64,000 nt of DNA, from the NCBI RefSeq assembly GCF_019097595.1, contig NC_080723.1, positions 8,407,011 to 8,471,010 on the forward strand, written 5' to 3'. Source of the DNA: Hemibagrus wyckioides (taxonomy: Eukaryota; Chordata; Actinopteri; Siluriformes; Bagridae). Under the pieces are notes generated by a model. That model saw only the letters and a list, made by a program, of their open reading frames with translations. It made no database searches and had not been told where the DNA came from. The translations under genes were made by a program, and so were the position numbers. Every line of letters starts with the position of its first letter. Positions within the stretch are counted from its first letter, which is position 1. Below, piece after piece: positions 49,710 through 62,800 of this stretch.

Positions 49710-51211
49710 ATGCCTGAGCCCACAAAAAAAGGTATGAGTGATGCAGTGTAGGCGACACGCCACAACTCAGAATACACATACGTTTATCATGAAATAAAGA
49801 ACCTTCATAAAGTATGGAGAAAACTAGCACTGTGTCTAAGGGTTAGATGCAGTACAGCCATTAAATAATGCACCACATCACAGTGCATAATGATTTCATT
49901 TTCATGTCCTTTTCTTTCTTTTTTCAACCTCTGCATCTGTGTGTAAATGATACGCTCAAAGTGATCCTAGCACCATCCAAAGCTTCGAGGTCAGCTCTCT
50001 GGAATTCAGAAAGTGACATTGGCATTGTTATTGTATTACCCCGAGCTCAGGCAGTGAAGGAACGACAAGAGAGGAGGAGACAAAGAGAGAGAGTGCTTTA
50101 CAAAAAGCTGTTATTGTTGTGAGTGTGTCGTTGATGGATAGGCTGCAGTCAAGGTTAGCAGGAGGGGAGAGGCAGTCCTGGAATGGTGGTGAGTCTCGAG
50201 CCTGTAGAAGGATGCAGGGTGTCCAATATATTCATCCATGATGGATGATGCCATGCTGGCAGCCTGGCAGATTACAAGAGGGCCAAGCAGGTGTTTGGGA
50301 CGGGATGGATATGATGGATATGTCAAGGGTGATTATATGGACGCTGTTGGGGAGAAGTAACAAGGCAAAACATCATGAAAATAAATGGAGGATTAAAACA
50401 GGGAGTGACTTTTCTTACTGGGATGTTTTGTGCAATATTCTCACAGAGCTCTATGAATGTTTATTTCCAGTCTATTTGATCCCTGTGTATGAAATCTTCA
50501 GCAGTAATAAACAACCAGTGGTTAAAAAATGATTTGGTTGTGCTGCCCGCAATACTTTCCAGTCAAGGTAACTCTCCCAAACAGCTCCTTCCATCTCGTG
50601 ATAATGAGGATTACATGATGGAAAGAGAGGATTTGCAGCGGCAGCATGACAGTTATTTTGATGGCACTCAGAAATCACTATGGTGCCAAAATTGCCAGCA
50701 GCATGTCTGTAAATGCATGAGTCTGTACAAAGAGCTGGCGATTGACAGCACGGCTGTCAGACAAGTTAAACTGTTATAGCACTTGTGTTGGACGATCATG
50801 TTGTTGATTCTTTGACTAAAATTCCATGAGTACATCATAGCGGTATCAAGACTGAAAGACGGTACACAGCTAAATGGAGATAGCTTTGATATTACTTCAG
50901 CTGGAGAGGTTTAAAAGTTTCCGTCTTACACGCTTGATTTGCTCAGCAACAGAGCTTGGCTCTTGGCCTCTTCGCAAAGGCATCCTCCTTAAATAGCTTC
51001 CACGTACACTGTGTGAGAGAGTTAATGACCAGGGTTGGTTATAAAAAATGGTTTGTTCTAATAAATATAGAGGGCAGCTGAAGGAGAGAAGGTCGATCCA
51101 AATTGCAGGAGCTCTAAAAGGCAGGATGAGGGTTGAGTTGGGTACAGGACCCACGGGAACTGGATTCCTCGACCCGGGAATAGTTCAGAATGAGCAGACT
51201 TTTAATCCCTG

Positions 51212-51286
<75 letters not shown>

Positions 51287-54200
51287 ATCTGTCTCTCGTC
51301 TCTCTCTCTCTTTAGATCTTTTACTCTTCTTTAGTTACTCTATGCCTATACCACGCAAGGAATCTTGAGCTCTTGTCTATTTGAACTTTGACTCTTGTAG
51401 TGTTTCCAGGATGGATGACAGGTTACGTGTCTGCATCACGTGCATTAGAGACCAAGAAAACATTATATATCAAAAATAGTAAAAGATGAAGTCAGTGTTT
51501 AGGGAAAGTCATGTGTTTAGACAGCTCTCATTGTGGGCATTGTCTAACCTCTGAGACCTCGCAGATCAGGGAAAGCCCTTGTCCACACCTCACCTTATTT
51601 ACGGTCGGCCGTCACTCTCGCTGTTTCCACCTGCCAAAGACTGCATCATCCACCTCATGCCATACTTCATCAGGACATAAACACAGAACGATCTTTCAGC
51701 ACTTCTAGTTCCCAGTTTAGCTCACTATATTCTGCATTATGTTATTTATTCTCCTGAAATAAGAATATTTTTTATATTTCTAACTTTTTACTTACATGGT
51801 TTTTATTCTGACTTCACTTACTTCATTTTCTGACTTCATAAATACATCCTCACCCTGTCACAGACATGTCATGGAATGAAAACAGCATGTTGATGAATAT
51901 TTAGTAGGCAGAATCCATGTTCATTGGTTTATATAAAAGAGGTGAGACAGGGCCAGCAGTATGAGCCGGTCTGTCCACACAACAGCTGAGCATACCTGCT
52001 CCATCACTTACATTCTTGGTCTGAAGAGAAAAGAGGGAGTCTGGGCAGCAAGCCATATCACAACCAAAGTTGAAGCGTGGCTTTTAAAAGAGATGTGTGA
52101 CATAGTAGTGGCAGAAGAATATGGTGTACTTGAAAGGAAGCCTGTAGGGGAATCTTTCAAGGCATTTGAATATACAGTCCTACATTTTGTCTCAATAACC
52201 ACAAAGAACTACATTTAATCGGAAAAACAAACAAACAATCAAATCAAAAGAGGAAAGATGAAGCATAACGATCCTTAGAGACAGATAAGGTAACAAGCTG
52301 GACACTGGAAAGCTGCAAAAAGTCAAAAAATATCCGCTGGCTAAAAGAAAGAACGCAGCACAGGTGTCTCTTCTGGTTCTTTCTCAGCAGCAGTTTTCAC
52401 ATGGCCTTTGAGTCAACAAGGGGACAGAAATGGAACAGCTGGTCTCTGTGATTCCTCTAAGCACTGCAATCTCCTGGCGTCCTCCCAGTATTCATAGGAG
52501 ACTGGGCGAGTAATGGGGATAAAGGGGAGGGAAGAACCATAATGGTGGCTCAGAAGTCAATATTGACATCATGCAATATATGTTTCATGCATACCATGTC
52601 CACAAGTCTATAAATAAACACCTGGAGCTCTCAGGAGAGGAGACCAGAGCTTAGCAGGAACACCAGTTAAAAAACACAATGGAAAATGTTATTACGAGCC
52701 TTAAATAATCATCCTAATGTTATCAGAGCAAGAATATTGTCCACTGCAGTTCTGCACTTTTGTACCAAATTTGATCCTCTTTATTAAAAAATAAAAACTA
52801 AATTAAAAAGTGTTGCGGTGCGTGAAAGTTGAATATGCAGGATATCATTAGCAGGTAAAGACTGTACTTGAGTTGTACTTCATTACTTTAAGTAAGAGCT
52901 ATTATGTTGGCAGATTTATACTTAAGAGTTATCTTAAAACTGAATTTTATTACTTTAAAAAAAATTCAGGTCTTTATTTAGACCCTACAGAGCACTCATT
53001 ACAAATTACAAATGTCTCCTCATCTTGCTACTCACCTTACGTCTCTACAGTTTACATGCAGTTTTTTGATATGGAAACATTTCTGTAAAGTGCTTTAATA
53101 CTTTACTTTCACTTGAATGCGTCCAATTTTAATCAAAAAAGAATGTGACAGTGATTATACGTTCACTTATATGATTTATATAATTTTCACTTGTATCATT
53201 TCTCAGTATATTTTGTCTACCTTAAGATACCAGATATGTATCAAAATATGCCAGTATTGAAATTTGGCGTGTGATTGAAGATGGTGTGAATGATGAAACC
53301 ACAGAAGATCAGGTGTCTATGTGTGGTCTAGGAGGAATCAGGTGATCTGTCACAGTTTTGGTAGTGTATATATGCAATGGGTTTAATTCAAGCTTTACAA
53401 GCTTTTCTTTAATCTTCAATCTGATTTTGATCTTTGTGATGTGATGGTGTTTTGGGAATCTCAGCTCAGATCATATCAAAGAAGCACCAACATCATTAGA
53501 GCTGCTCATTTAATAAACTGCATTCACATGATGGAAATGTGCCAAAGTAATGAAAGATTCTTCACTCATCATCTTTTTGTTGTTGTTGTTGTTGTTTACA
53601 GATGACGGTCAGCCTGAAGGTGAGTAGTACAATTTTGCCTTGTTGTATAAGATGTTTCCAGCAAACAGACACATACGTTTAAGATTCATTTCTGTATTCA
53701 CTGGAATTATGAAATATGGTAACTTTATTCACAACACAATGTGCCCAGTCTGGCCTGTAATGGCGTGCCATCACTGCTGTTCTGAGATCATTGATGTTGA
53801 GAACATCTGCTTCCTAATGTCCTCAGAGCCCATGCTACCTCAGTGCTGATATTTCACGTCCAATCTGAAGCCCACCCGAGACAATGGTACACCAATTAGA
53901 GCAGTAGCTAGTGTTGATGATTTCAAGGTCTTAACACACTTTGAGAGATTTTGTCCTTCAGCTTGAGGACAGAATACTGATCAGCTGATGAAATTTCAGA
54001 TGCTGCGGTCAACAAGATATTTAAAATAATCTGGCAGGAGTGGGTATAATGACAGGAGTTTAGCCGTCTTGCAGAAAAACTATCTGCCCTTAGACATCAG
54101 TGACCTTATCGCTTGATATTTTCTTGAATGTTTTAATGAGGTGATTGCAAAAGGAGATCTTTCTCTACTGCCACATGACCAGTGTAGAAAAAAAAAATTT

Positions 54201-54748
54201 CAGTTTCTTTCGCTGGCATTTGTCTGAATTCCATTACTGTACAGATAATGTGTGTGTGTATGTGTGTGTGTGTGTGTGTGTCTGATGTACTGATATACTG
54301 AAAGCTGTTGTGTCTTTCTTATATCTGTATATCCTGTATATACACATATAAGTGTCAGGATGTCTGTAGTACTGCATCTTGTGTCTGTGTGTGTCTGCGT
54401 TTCTGACCAAGTGTGTGAGATGTTTTTGACGCTTCATGCTGTGAAAGTGGTGCTTGCATTGGCGCTGTGTTTGTCACACACTCAGAGAATGTTGCAGCAG
54501 GCACAGTGGAGGCCGTGCTTCCAGCTGAGATTTCCCTTGAGGTGTCTCCACCAGGTAGGTGGTGTGCAGCCCTTTTCCTTTCCTTTTTTTTCTCCCTTCT
54601 TTCTATCTCTTCTTAATCTTCACCCAGAGCACTTCCACTCTTCACTTCCACGTGTGTAAGGGTGTAGTTTGGTTTTCCACAAAGACTTGATCACTGAGAG
54701 CACAACTTGACCTGATCACAGAAATACAGTAATGTGCACTTTCTTTCA

Positions 54749-54783
<35 letters not shown>

Positions 54784-56208
54784 CACACTCAAGCTTGCTT
54801 TGCTTCCTGGATCTGTCCTTACCTCTGCTTATGCTGCCTGTATTAGAGTTGTGGTGATGGATATGCAGATTTCTCTTGTAGGTACAATATGAACCAGTAA
54901 GCACAATATTTCCAAAACACTCACATGAGATGGCAGGGGTGCATTTTTAAAAATAAATATTGGTCAATACCTGGATAATCCCAAACGTGAGACACTACCC
55001 TGCTTTCTGTGTGTGTGTATGTGTTATTTTGCTTATTGGGGACGTGTCATAGATGTACAGTGATCAGAATTGGAATGAATCATTGAGTCAAAACCATTCA
55101 GTAGAAAATATAAATATTAGAGATGGCACTAATCTGAAACCAGCAAAAAATATATATAGGAAAACTAAAAAGATTTGGATTTTACCAGAAATTATAGAAA
55201 AGAAATTATGTATAATTATTATTTATAATCACACTCAAAGGTGTCACCGAGATGTGGATGAGTTCCCTTTCTCAGGGAGTATTTCCTCACTGCCGTCACC
55301 TCTGACCCACTCACTACTGATCATTTATATCATTAATTAGATTTCTGGACAGAGGCTTTGAGACAATGACCATTTTTTAAAAAATTGAGTTAAATACTAT
55401 TAAAGAGGTATCATGTCATCTCTAATAATTATGTATACATTCAACATCCTGTTGAATCTCTTCTTTTAAGAGAAAAGAACTGGGTTTGGGAAATCTAACA
55501 TCCTATTCTAATCAGTTTGCATCTATGTGTAGCATGTAGGATACAGCTGTGTCGCTCGGCTGCAGATGTTTGCTTGCTGCTCCAGCTGGCTGTGTTTGCT
55601 ATGCCTGTGCAGAGGCTGAAGCGGTGGTGAAAGACCCAGAGCTCGTACTGACTCTACCAGAGCAAGAGCCAATAACACCTGCAGCCGTAGATCCACAACC
55701 GATATTGACTGAGGTTGCTGAGCGACACCCAATAGTGAAAGAGATCTCAGAGCCACAGCCAATAGGGACAGAGCCTGTAGTGCATGAACAGGAGAAGCCA
55801 GAGTCCACACGACCTGTTAAGATGGTGCAATTATGTGAGGTTGAGAAGGATCCTAATCAGCCTCCATGCCCTGGTGAGTATCTAGTGTCTTTAATCTATG
55901 ACGAGCATGGCACATAACACTGCTGTGTTTATGAAAATTTACTGTTACCAAAATTAACTGTTATCCAGCATGAAATTTAACAGCACTTAAAGACTTTAGC
56001 ACTCAAGCATTCTCCATGACCCCATTGACGTACATGTCACGGCCTGGGAAAGCCCGTCACAAGGTCAGATTTTGACCCTCCGGGGTTATGATTCCCACCT
56101 TCACCCTATGTGTGTGTCTGTGTGTGTGTGTGTGTGTGTGTGTATTTTCTCCCTGTGCTTTAGGGTTTTCCTCCTGGTACTCCGGTTTTCTCCCCCAGTC
56201 CAAAGAAA

Positions 56209-56246
<38 letters not shown>

Positions 56247-56357
56247 CATCTGATTGTGCCCTGTGACGTGTTGTCACCTTGTCCAGGGTTTCCCCTGCCT
56301 CAAAGTCCTGTGACTCGGAACCCTGTGTAAGATAGGTGGTACAGAATATGGATGGAT

Positions 56358-56456
<99 letters not shown>

Positions 56457-58798
56457 AATAATAATAATTTATTGCGTATCAAAATTGCAGTCATTTTTTA
56501 AAAATATAATGTAACCTTTGAAACATTTTAATAGTATGGAACAAAACATTTATAAATAATAAATGTTCAATAGAAATAATATTAAAATAAATCATTATTA
56601 TTATTATAATCAGGTCACTGATTCAGTCACATCAAGTTTCCCACTTTTTTTTTTTAGATAATTAAAAGTAATGTAATGATGGTGCAGGAGCTTTAGAGAC
56701 CAGGTGACAATATTAATATGTTAAATTATAAATCAAATCAAGATCTAGTTTTATACCAACAATCCAGTTTAATACTAATACGTTTTTGGGGAAAAAATAA
56801 AGTGAAAGTTTAGACAGTGGCTCTAAGATGCAGAGAAATATTTCTTTTGGAAAATACAATATATTGCAGAGATTAAGAAAAGAAAAGGTGTTTTGTGGAG
56901 TGATAATATCTGTATATCGTGTACATGAAGTGATAAATACTTGTTTCCTCAAAAAAAAAAGCTGAGGACAAGAATACACGTCTCTATTTCCCCAAATCCA
57001 ATTCTTTTCCAAAATCCAGGTATTTTGTAAAATTTAGTTCGGCTAGAAATTTTAGATTTGTAGTGAACAGTGGTGTTCCAGTCCACTGGAGGAATGAAAA
57101 TCATCTCATGAGATGTTTTCAATCAGTTTTAACAAATGAAATGATTTTCTGACTGTGAGTCTGATATAAAATGAGTCAGGGCTTTCAGTGTGTTTTAGAT
57201 GTGTGTTTTACACAGAATTTTAGTGGTTGAAGATAAAATTTTAGCTGCTTACAAACAAGCACTTGGAGCATCTCAGAGAGCAGTAATGGGTTTGTGTTTG
57301 GAATATTTCTATTAATATATTGCTAGTAGTATTTTAGGGAAAAACAGAAATACGTACGAAAAGCTGATAAATTATTAAAATCCTGAGTGTCTACTTTCAG
57401 ATGAGCTTCACATTAACCACCACTGCAGAGTGGGACATGACAAAGGCATTCAAACAGAATTCAGCCACAGCAATGTGACGGGTTTTCTCAAAGGCCACAT
57501 ATTTACTGATGGATTTAATCATCCAAAGGGTTGATGAACACATTATTAACCTTGTTCAGTCACTAAACCATTCCTGACTCCCATCCCACATTATAAGGAA
57601 GTCATGAATATTCATATATTTTCTGTTGTTTTTTGAAATCTCAGTCCAAGCATCCATATCTCTAAAACACACTTCAGCCAAAGACAAGCCTTTATGATTG
57701 TCAGTGCACTGTACACTCCGATGTTAATGATGTAACGTTTAATGATGCACCAGTGGAGATCTGCTTTCTTTTGCATGTCTTGATGTTGGTGTCAGAATGA
57801 GCTGAGACACTGTACACACTGCTTTGTGCTTTAGGTCCAGTGCATTTAAAATGGATGCCTTCTATTATGTCTGCAACTAATGATCTCAATCACTATCTAT
57901 TTTGAACAAAGAGTCACAAATACAGATCATATCTGTATAATAAGGTGAAGGAAAATAATCAGTGAGCAGGTGGGGTGGTGTGGCGCCTTACCATCTCAAG
58001 TCATTATTTTTTGTGTTTTATTCTTCTTATACAATGTCAATTATTTTACAATTCTTACAGTGTTTCATTTATAAAGAATGCCACATCGTACTTTTTAATC
58101 ATTTGTAGTTACGTGTAATGTTATGAATCAATTCCAAGTTAAGTTGTCAAGTCATCACATCTCTCTAGAGTCTCTTTTTATTTTCTTGTTAATATGATAA
58201 TAAGCATTTGTCATATTGCCAAGAAACAAGTTGCAAAGTCCTCCGTCCTAAAAATGAAAAAAATTCCAGATTGTTTCAAAGTGCAGAGACTACGTTCAAG
58301 TACATGTGTATGAGCCGATCCTATAGAAACGATAACATATTACAGCGAACATATACCTGTGATCTGTGCCTCAGATTGATCTGTTATATCTTTAAATCTT
58401 ATAATATCTTTAATATCTGTTAAATCTTTTGACACATCACCATTTAGAAATCAGTAATTGATTTAAATCATACATAGTTAACACAAAAACATGTTGTTTG
58501 AATTTAGAATAATGTAATAATTTACAGATCAATAATTTAGCATTTTCATTTTACTGTTCAAAAAGGTCCTGACTAAAACACTTCAGCTTAGTTTATTATT
58601 TAAGCACTCTGTAAATGTTTTTACCGTAACATTTATGGACCATAACATTAATAAGCATCTGAAAGTTACAAAAATGGGAGAATGAGATATTGGGTAGAAA
58701 TAGAGTTAGGAAGTAACGTAAGATGCTTTACAATTATAATATCATGATATATTGATATTTTGATTATTACTTTTTTTGAAAACCATTGTGTGTGTGTA

Positions 58799-58851
<53 letters not shown>

Positions 58852-59790
58852 ACACTAACATACCCTAGCCTTATCCCAATCAGCACCACCCATGAGTGAT
58901 GCCGTGAAGGCTGCTGATACGGTGCCTATAGTCATGGTGGTCCCCCCTCCTTCCCCCAACGCCGAAGGTCTGACACTGCATCAGAATACTTTACGAGTGT
59001 GTTTGTGTGTTACGCACATGCTCATGTCTTCAGCCTATAATTATTCTATTATTAAAAGTTGTCGGTTACGCTGTGTACATGCTTCAACACAGCCATGGCA
59101 GTCACGGCACATGTGTATGTGTGTATGTGTGTGGGGGGGGCACTTGTCTGAAGAGGTCTTGGCACTGTTCACTTTTGCATGTGGAGAAAACCATTTTTTG
59201 TAGAAACAGACTGCAAAAAATGACATCTTTCACTTTATATGAAGGAAATATGTATTTAATATATTCAATATGATTTTTAAACTCATTTCTGGAAATTTTC
59301 TGATAATTTCAAGCTTGAAATATTCTTGTTCTTTCAGCAAGTTTTGTGTATTTAATTTTTTATTTACTTGGAATTAGTAAAAGCTTGGGGTTAGTAAAAA
59401 AATGTCTAGAAATAGTTTTAATAAACTCATATTTGATTTATAGTCTCACATATATAAATATGTCTAAATTTAAGATATTACGTGAAAATGTCATTTTTTC
59501 AGTGCATTAGGAAACAACTACACAAAAAAACAAAAAACAGAAAAATGGCTTTATGTGATAATGGAATAACGGCTTCGCTTATCCGTGCTGGATGTAGTGC
59601 TGCTGTATGAACATGGCTGCACTTTTTTTTTATATATAGAATTCACTCAAATTCACTTTGTATGAGACGTTATGAAGGTTACAGCTTTGCTCATGACTTC
59701 ATTCCTATGCCATCCAATCAAATTGCTCGCTTGTTAAAACTAATTTTGTGTGGAATGACTGCATCACACTTTCACCATTTCATTTTAGAA

Positions 59791-59826
<36 letters not shown>

Positions 59827-62800
59827 TCATCTGTTATTTTCATTCTGTATAATCATGTTTGTAGCTTTTTCATTTCAATTCACCGCTATCATGTTGTCAC
59901 GTGACCCAGTTCACCTGAATGTGAAGTGTATTTGATGCTGAAGACACTATGCCTGCATGCTGTGTTTACATTTCAGTGGACGTGGAACTCAGTGACAGGT
60001 GGGTGTGTGTGTCAATTTCACTTTTGTTACAGAGAAAGATGAAGAAGTCTCGGCCACCAGTCCATCACCTCCGCCCCCATCAGGTTGGTGGCCATCACAG
60101 CTCCATCTCATTCTCATCTCCTTTTTTTAGCTAAGGGTTTAACAGTAGAAAAGCTAGCGTAGCTCTGATGTCACAGAGCGCATCAGCAACCTGCAAAGAG
60201 AAGCGGACAAATACAAAATGGAGGGTTGTTAACAGACGAAATGTAAGGAAAAACACACTTCAGAGCTGTGAAAATAATCCAAGCTGGGGTTGAAGCAGCA
60301 TAATAGGAACTGGAGTGGATTATTTTCATATAACCCTACAGTCTGGAGTGTGTGATTCTGCTTATACCACAGCTATCTGCCAACAATTTTGATGTTTCAT
60401 TTATTAATAAACATACGAAGTGCATTTTAATGATATATAATTGGATTAAAAGTTGGTGGATGTACACAAGATGAGTTATAGCCATGATAAACAACCCCCC
60501 CATCTCTTTATCTCGCTCTCTCTCTCTGTACACATGTGCAGTAGAGGAGCAAGTGTGGAGTGTAGGGCATGTGAGAGCAGTTAGCATCTTGCCAGTTTTT
60601 GTGCAATTTTTTTTTCTCTATTCTGTGTGGGTCAGCAAGTAGCATGACTGAGATAGATGCTCCCTGTAAGTCCTTCAGTTTACAGCAAAAGAACAGACAT
60701 AAAATTTCACACATGCTGTGCAAACAGATCTAGAGGATTTCTTATCAGATCCCGGTGAAATTTGCAAGCAGACGATCAGCTTCTCGTATTTGTACAGCAG
60801 TGAGTGATGAGGGGCACACAGAGCTAAAGAAACAGACAGAGACAGGAAAAACTTCATGAGGCTCTCCAAAGTATGGAGAACAGACCAAAACCTGGCATAG
60901 ATCAGAAATCTAGAAAGCCTTTATGGAGCAGGACATGCTAGATGTCCTACAGGACAGCGTGAAGGGAAGTCAACTCCCAGTGAGCTGCTGGAGGGTCGTC
61001 CTGACCCTGCTCTCAAAAAAGAAAGATCTGACACACCTGAAGAACTGGTGCCCAGGTCACTAGTGTACACTGACAGCAAGCTGCTCTCAAAAGCATTAGC
61101 CTCGAGACTGACGAAGGCAATGGAGCAGCTCATTCACCATGACCAGATGTACTGTGTGCTGTGTACTGTGTGCCTGACATATATCTCTATTATCTATATT
61201 CGATAATATATCCCTAATTTGTGACATCTCCATTCTATTAAAGACTGGTCTAATTTTTCTAGATCAGGAAAAGGCTTTTCACTGGTTTGAACATGAATAC
61301 TTGCAGAAGGTGATGGAAACCTTTGGGTTCAACCCAGGTTCTATAGCCATGAGTGTACTGAAAGTTTATGGCTGTTTATGTGCACCTTTTAGAGTGTTTT
61401 TTAAAATATAAACTGGAAGGACACCGTAGAGCACGTTAAGGGCAGATGAGGGATTCCTCAAGGGGACTTTCTCTTTCTGCCTTCAGTTCATACAGAGACT
61501 CCTCACTGGACCCAGGAAGTTATTATGGAGAGCAGCAACCTATGGACTGTTACACATGGTAGAAGGACTGGAGCTGGACAGAACTTTGTTTTTAATGAAC
61601 ACAGGAATGCTGTACTTTCTGGAATTTTAAAATTTGAAGCAGAATAACAGAAAAAGTGCAGCAGAACAGTATACTGGCTACTGGACAAGCCCCTAGTATA
61701 TGGAGGGCATCTGGACATCACCTGTGCAACCACCCCCTACACTGTCCAGGGCTTCGATCTCCACTTGGATTGTGACACTCAGGGAGCTGGTGAACATCAC
61801 AGGGACAGACCTGTCAAGGGCAGAAGTGCTGGCACCAAGTATAGAATTACAATCCCTTGCATGTTTTCAGTCAGCTCCTTCATCACTGGGAGTCCACACT
61901 TATTTCAGAGATGTGTGTCCAGTTGATGGTCTGCCAAACCTTTGAGATCGGTCGTGTAAAGGTGGAACCTTTTCCCCAGCTGGACAGATTGACAGGTGTG
62001 CAGGTACCCTCCTTGATTGCCGGAAAGAAGAGATGAACTTTGTATCAGTTTTGGGGAAGCTGCTCTACAGAGCCTGTGTTAAGGTTTTTTTTAAAAAACC
62101 TGATTGGGAGGGTAGACACCCATTGGTTAAGTGTGCAAGGTTTTAATGATGATGTTAAACCAGAGTGGACAGTACTGTACAAGCCACCAAAAAGCTAATG
62201 GAGGAAAATCTCCAAAACTGCAGCTATTGTGGGGTGTTCCCAGCCTGCAGTGGTCAGTATCTATCAAAAGTGGTCCAAGGAAGGAACAGTGGTGAACTGG
62301 TGACAGGGTCATGGGCGGCCAAGGCTCAACAACTGTTTAGATTATTTGGAGCATCCCTGTGTATGAGCTGTTACTATGGATAACACATTAGAACAAAGAT
62401 ATTATAATTGCATTAACCTGTCGTTCATGTTATGGCCAGGACTACTGCCCATAAAGTTTAAATAATGCACACAGTGTGACCAATCCGTTTGAGAATTAGA
62501 CTGTACTGTGGTATAAGTTTATTCTAACTGCTAAATCACACATCACATCTGCATGCATACACTAGATTTAAAAAAGAAAAAAGGTTTAAAACTTTAAGCT
62601 TTAATGGTCTGTTGGCTTGTCCCTGTGGGAGAACAGCTAAATGTAGAAGCGTTTGAAGGAGAACCTTTAGGAACCATTAAAGACCCCTTTTTTCTGTGTA
62701 GGTACAGATGTGATGTACACTTTGTTTGTTGATGTCTACAAATGTGCACATATCAATATTCATAACAAATGAATATGTGTAATGTGTATATAAGATTATC

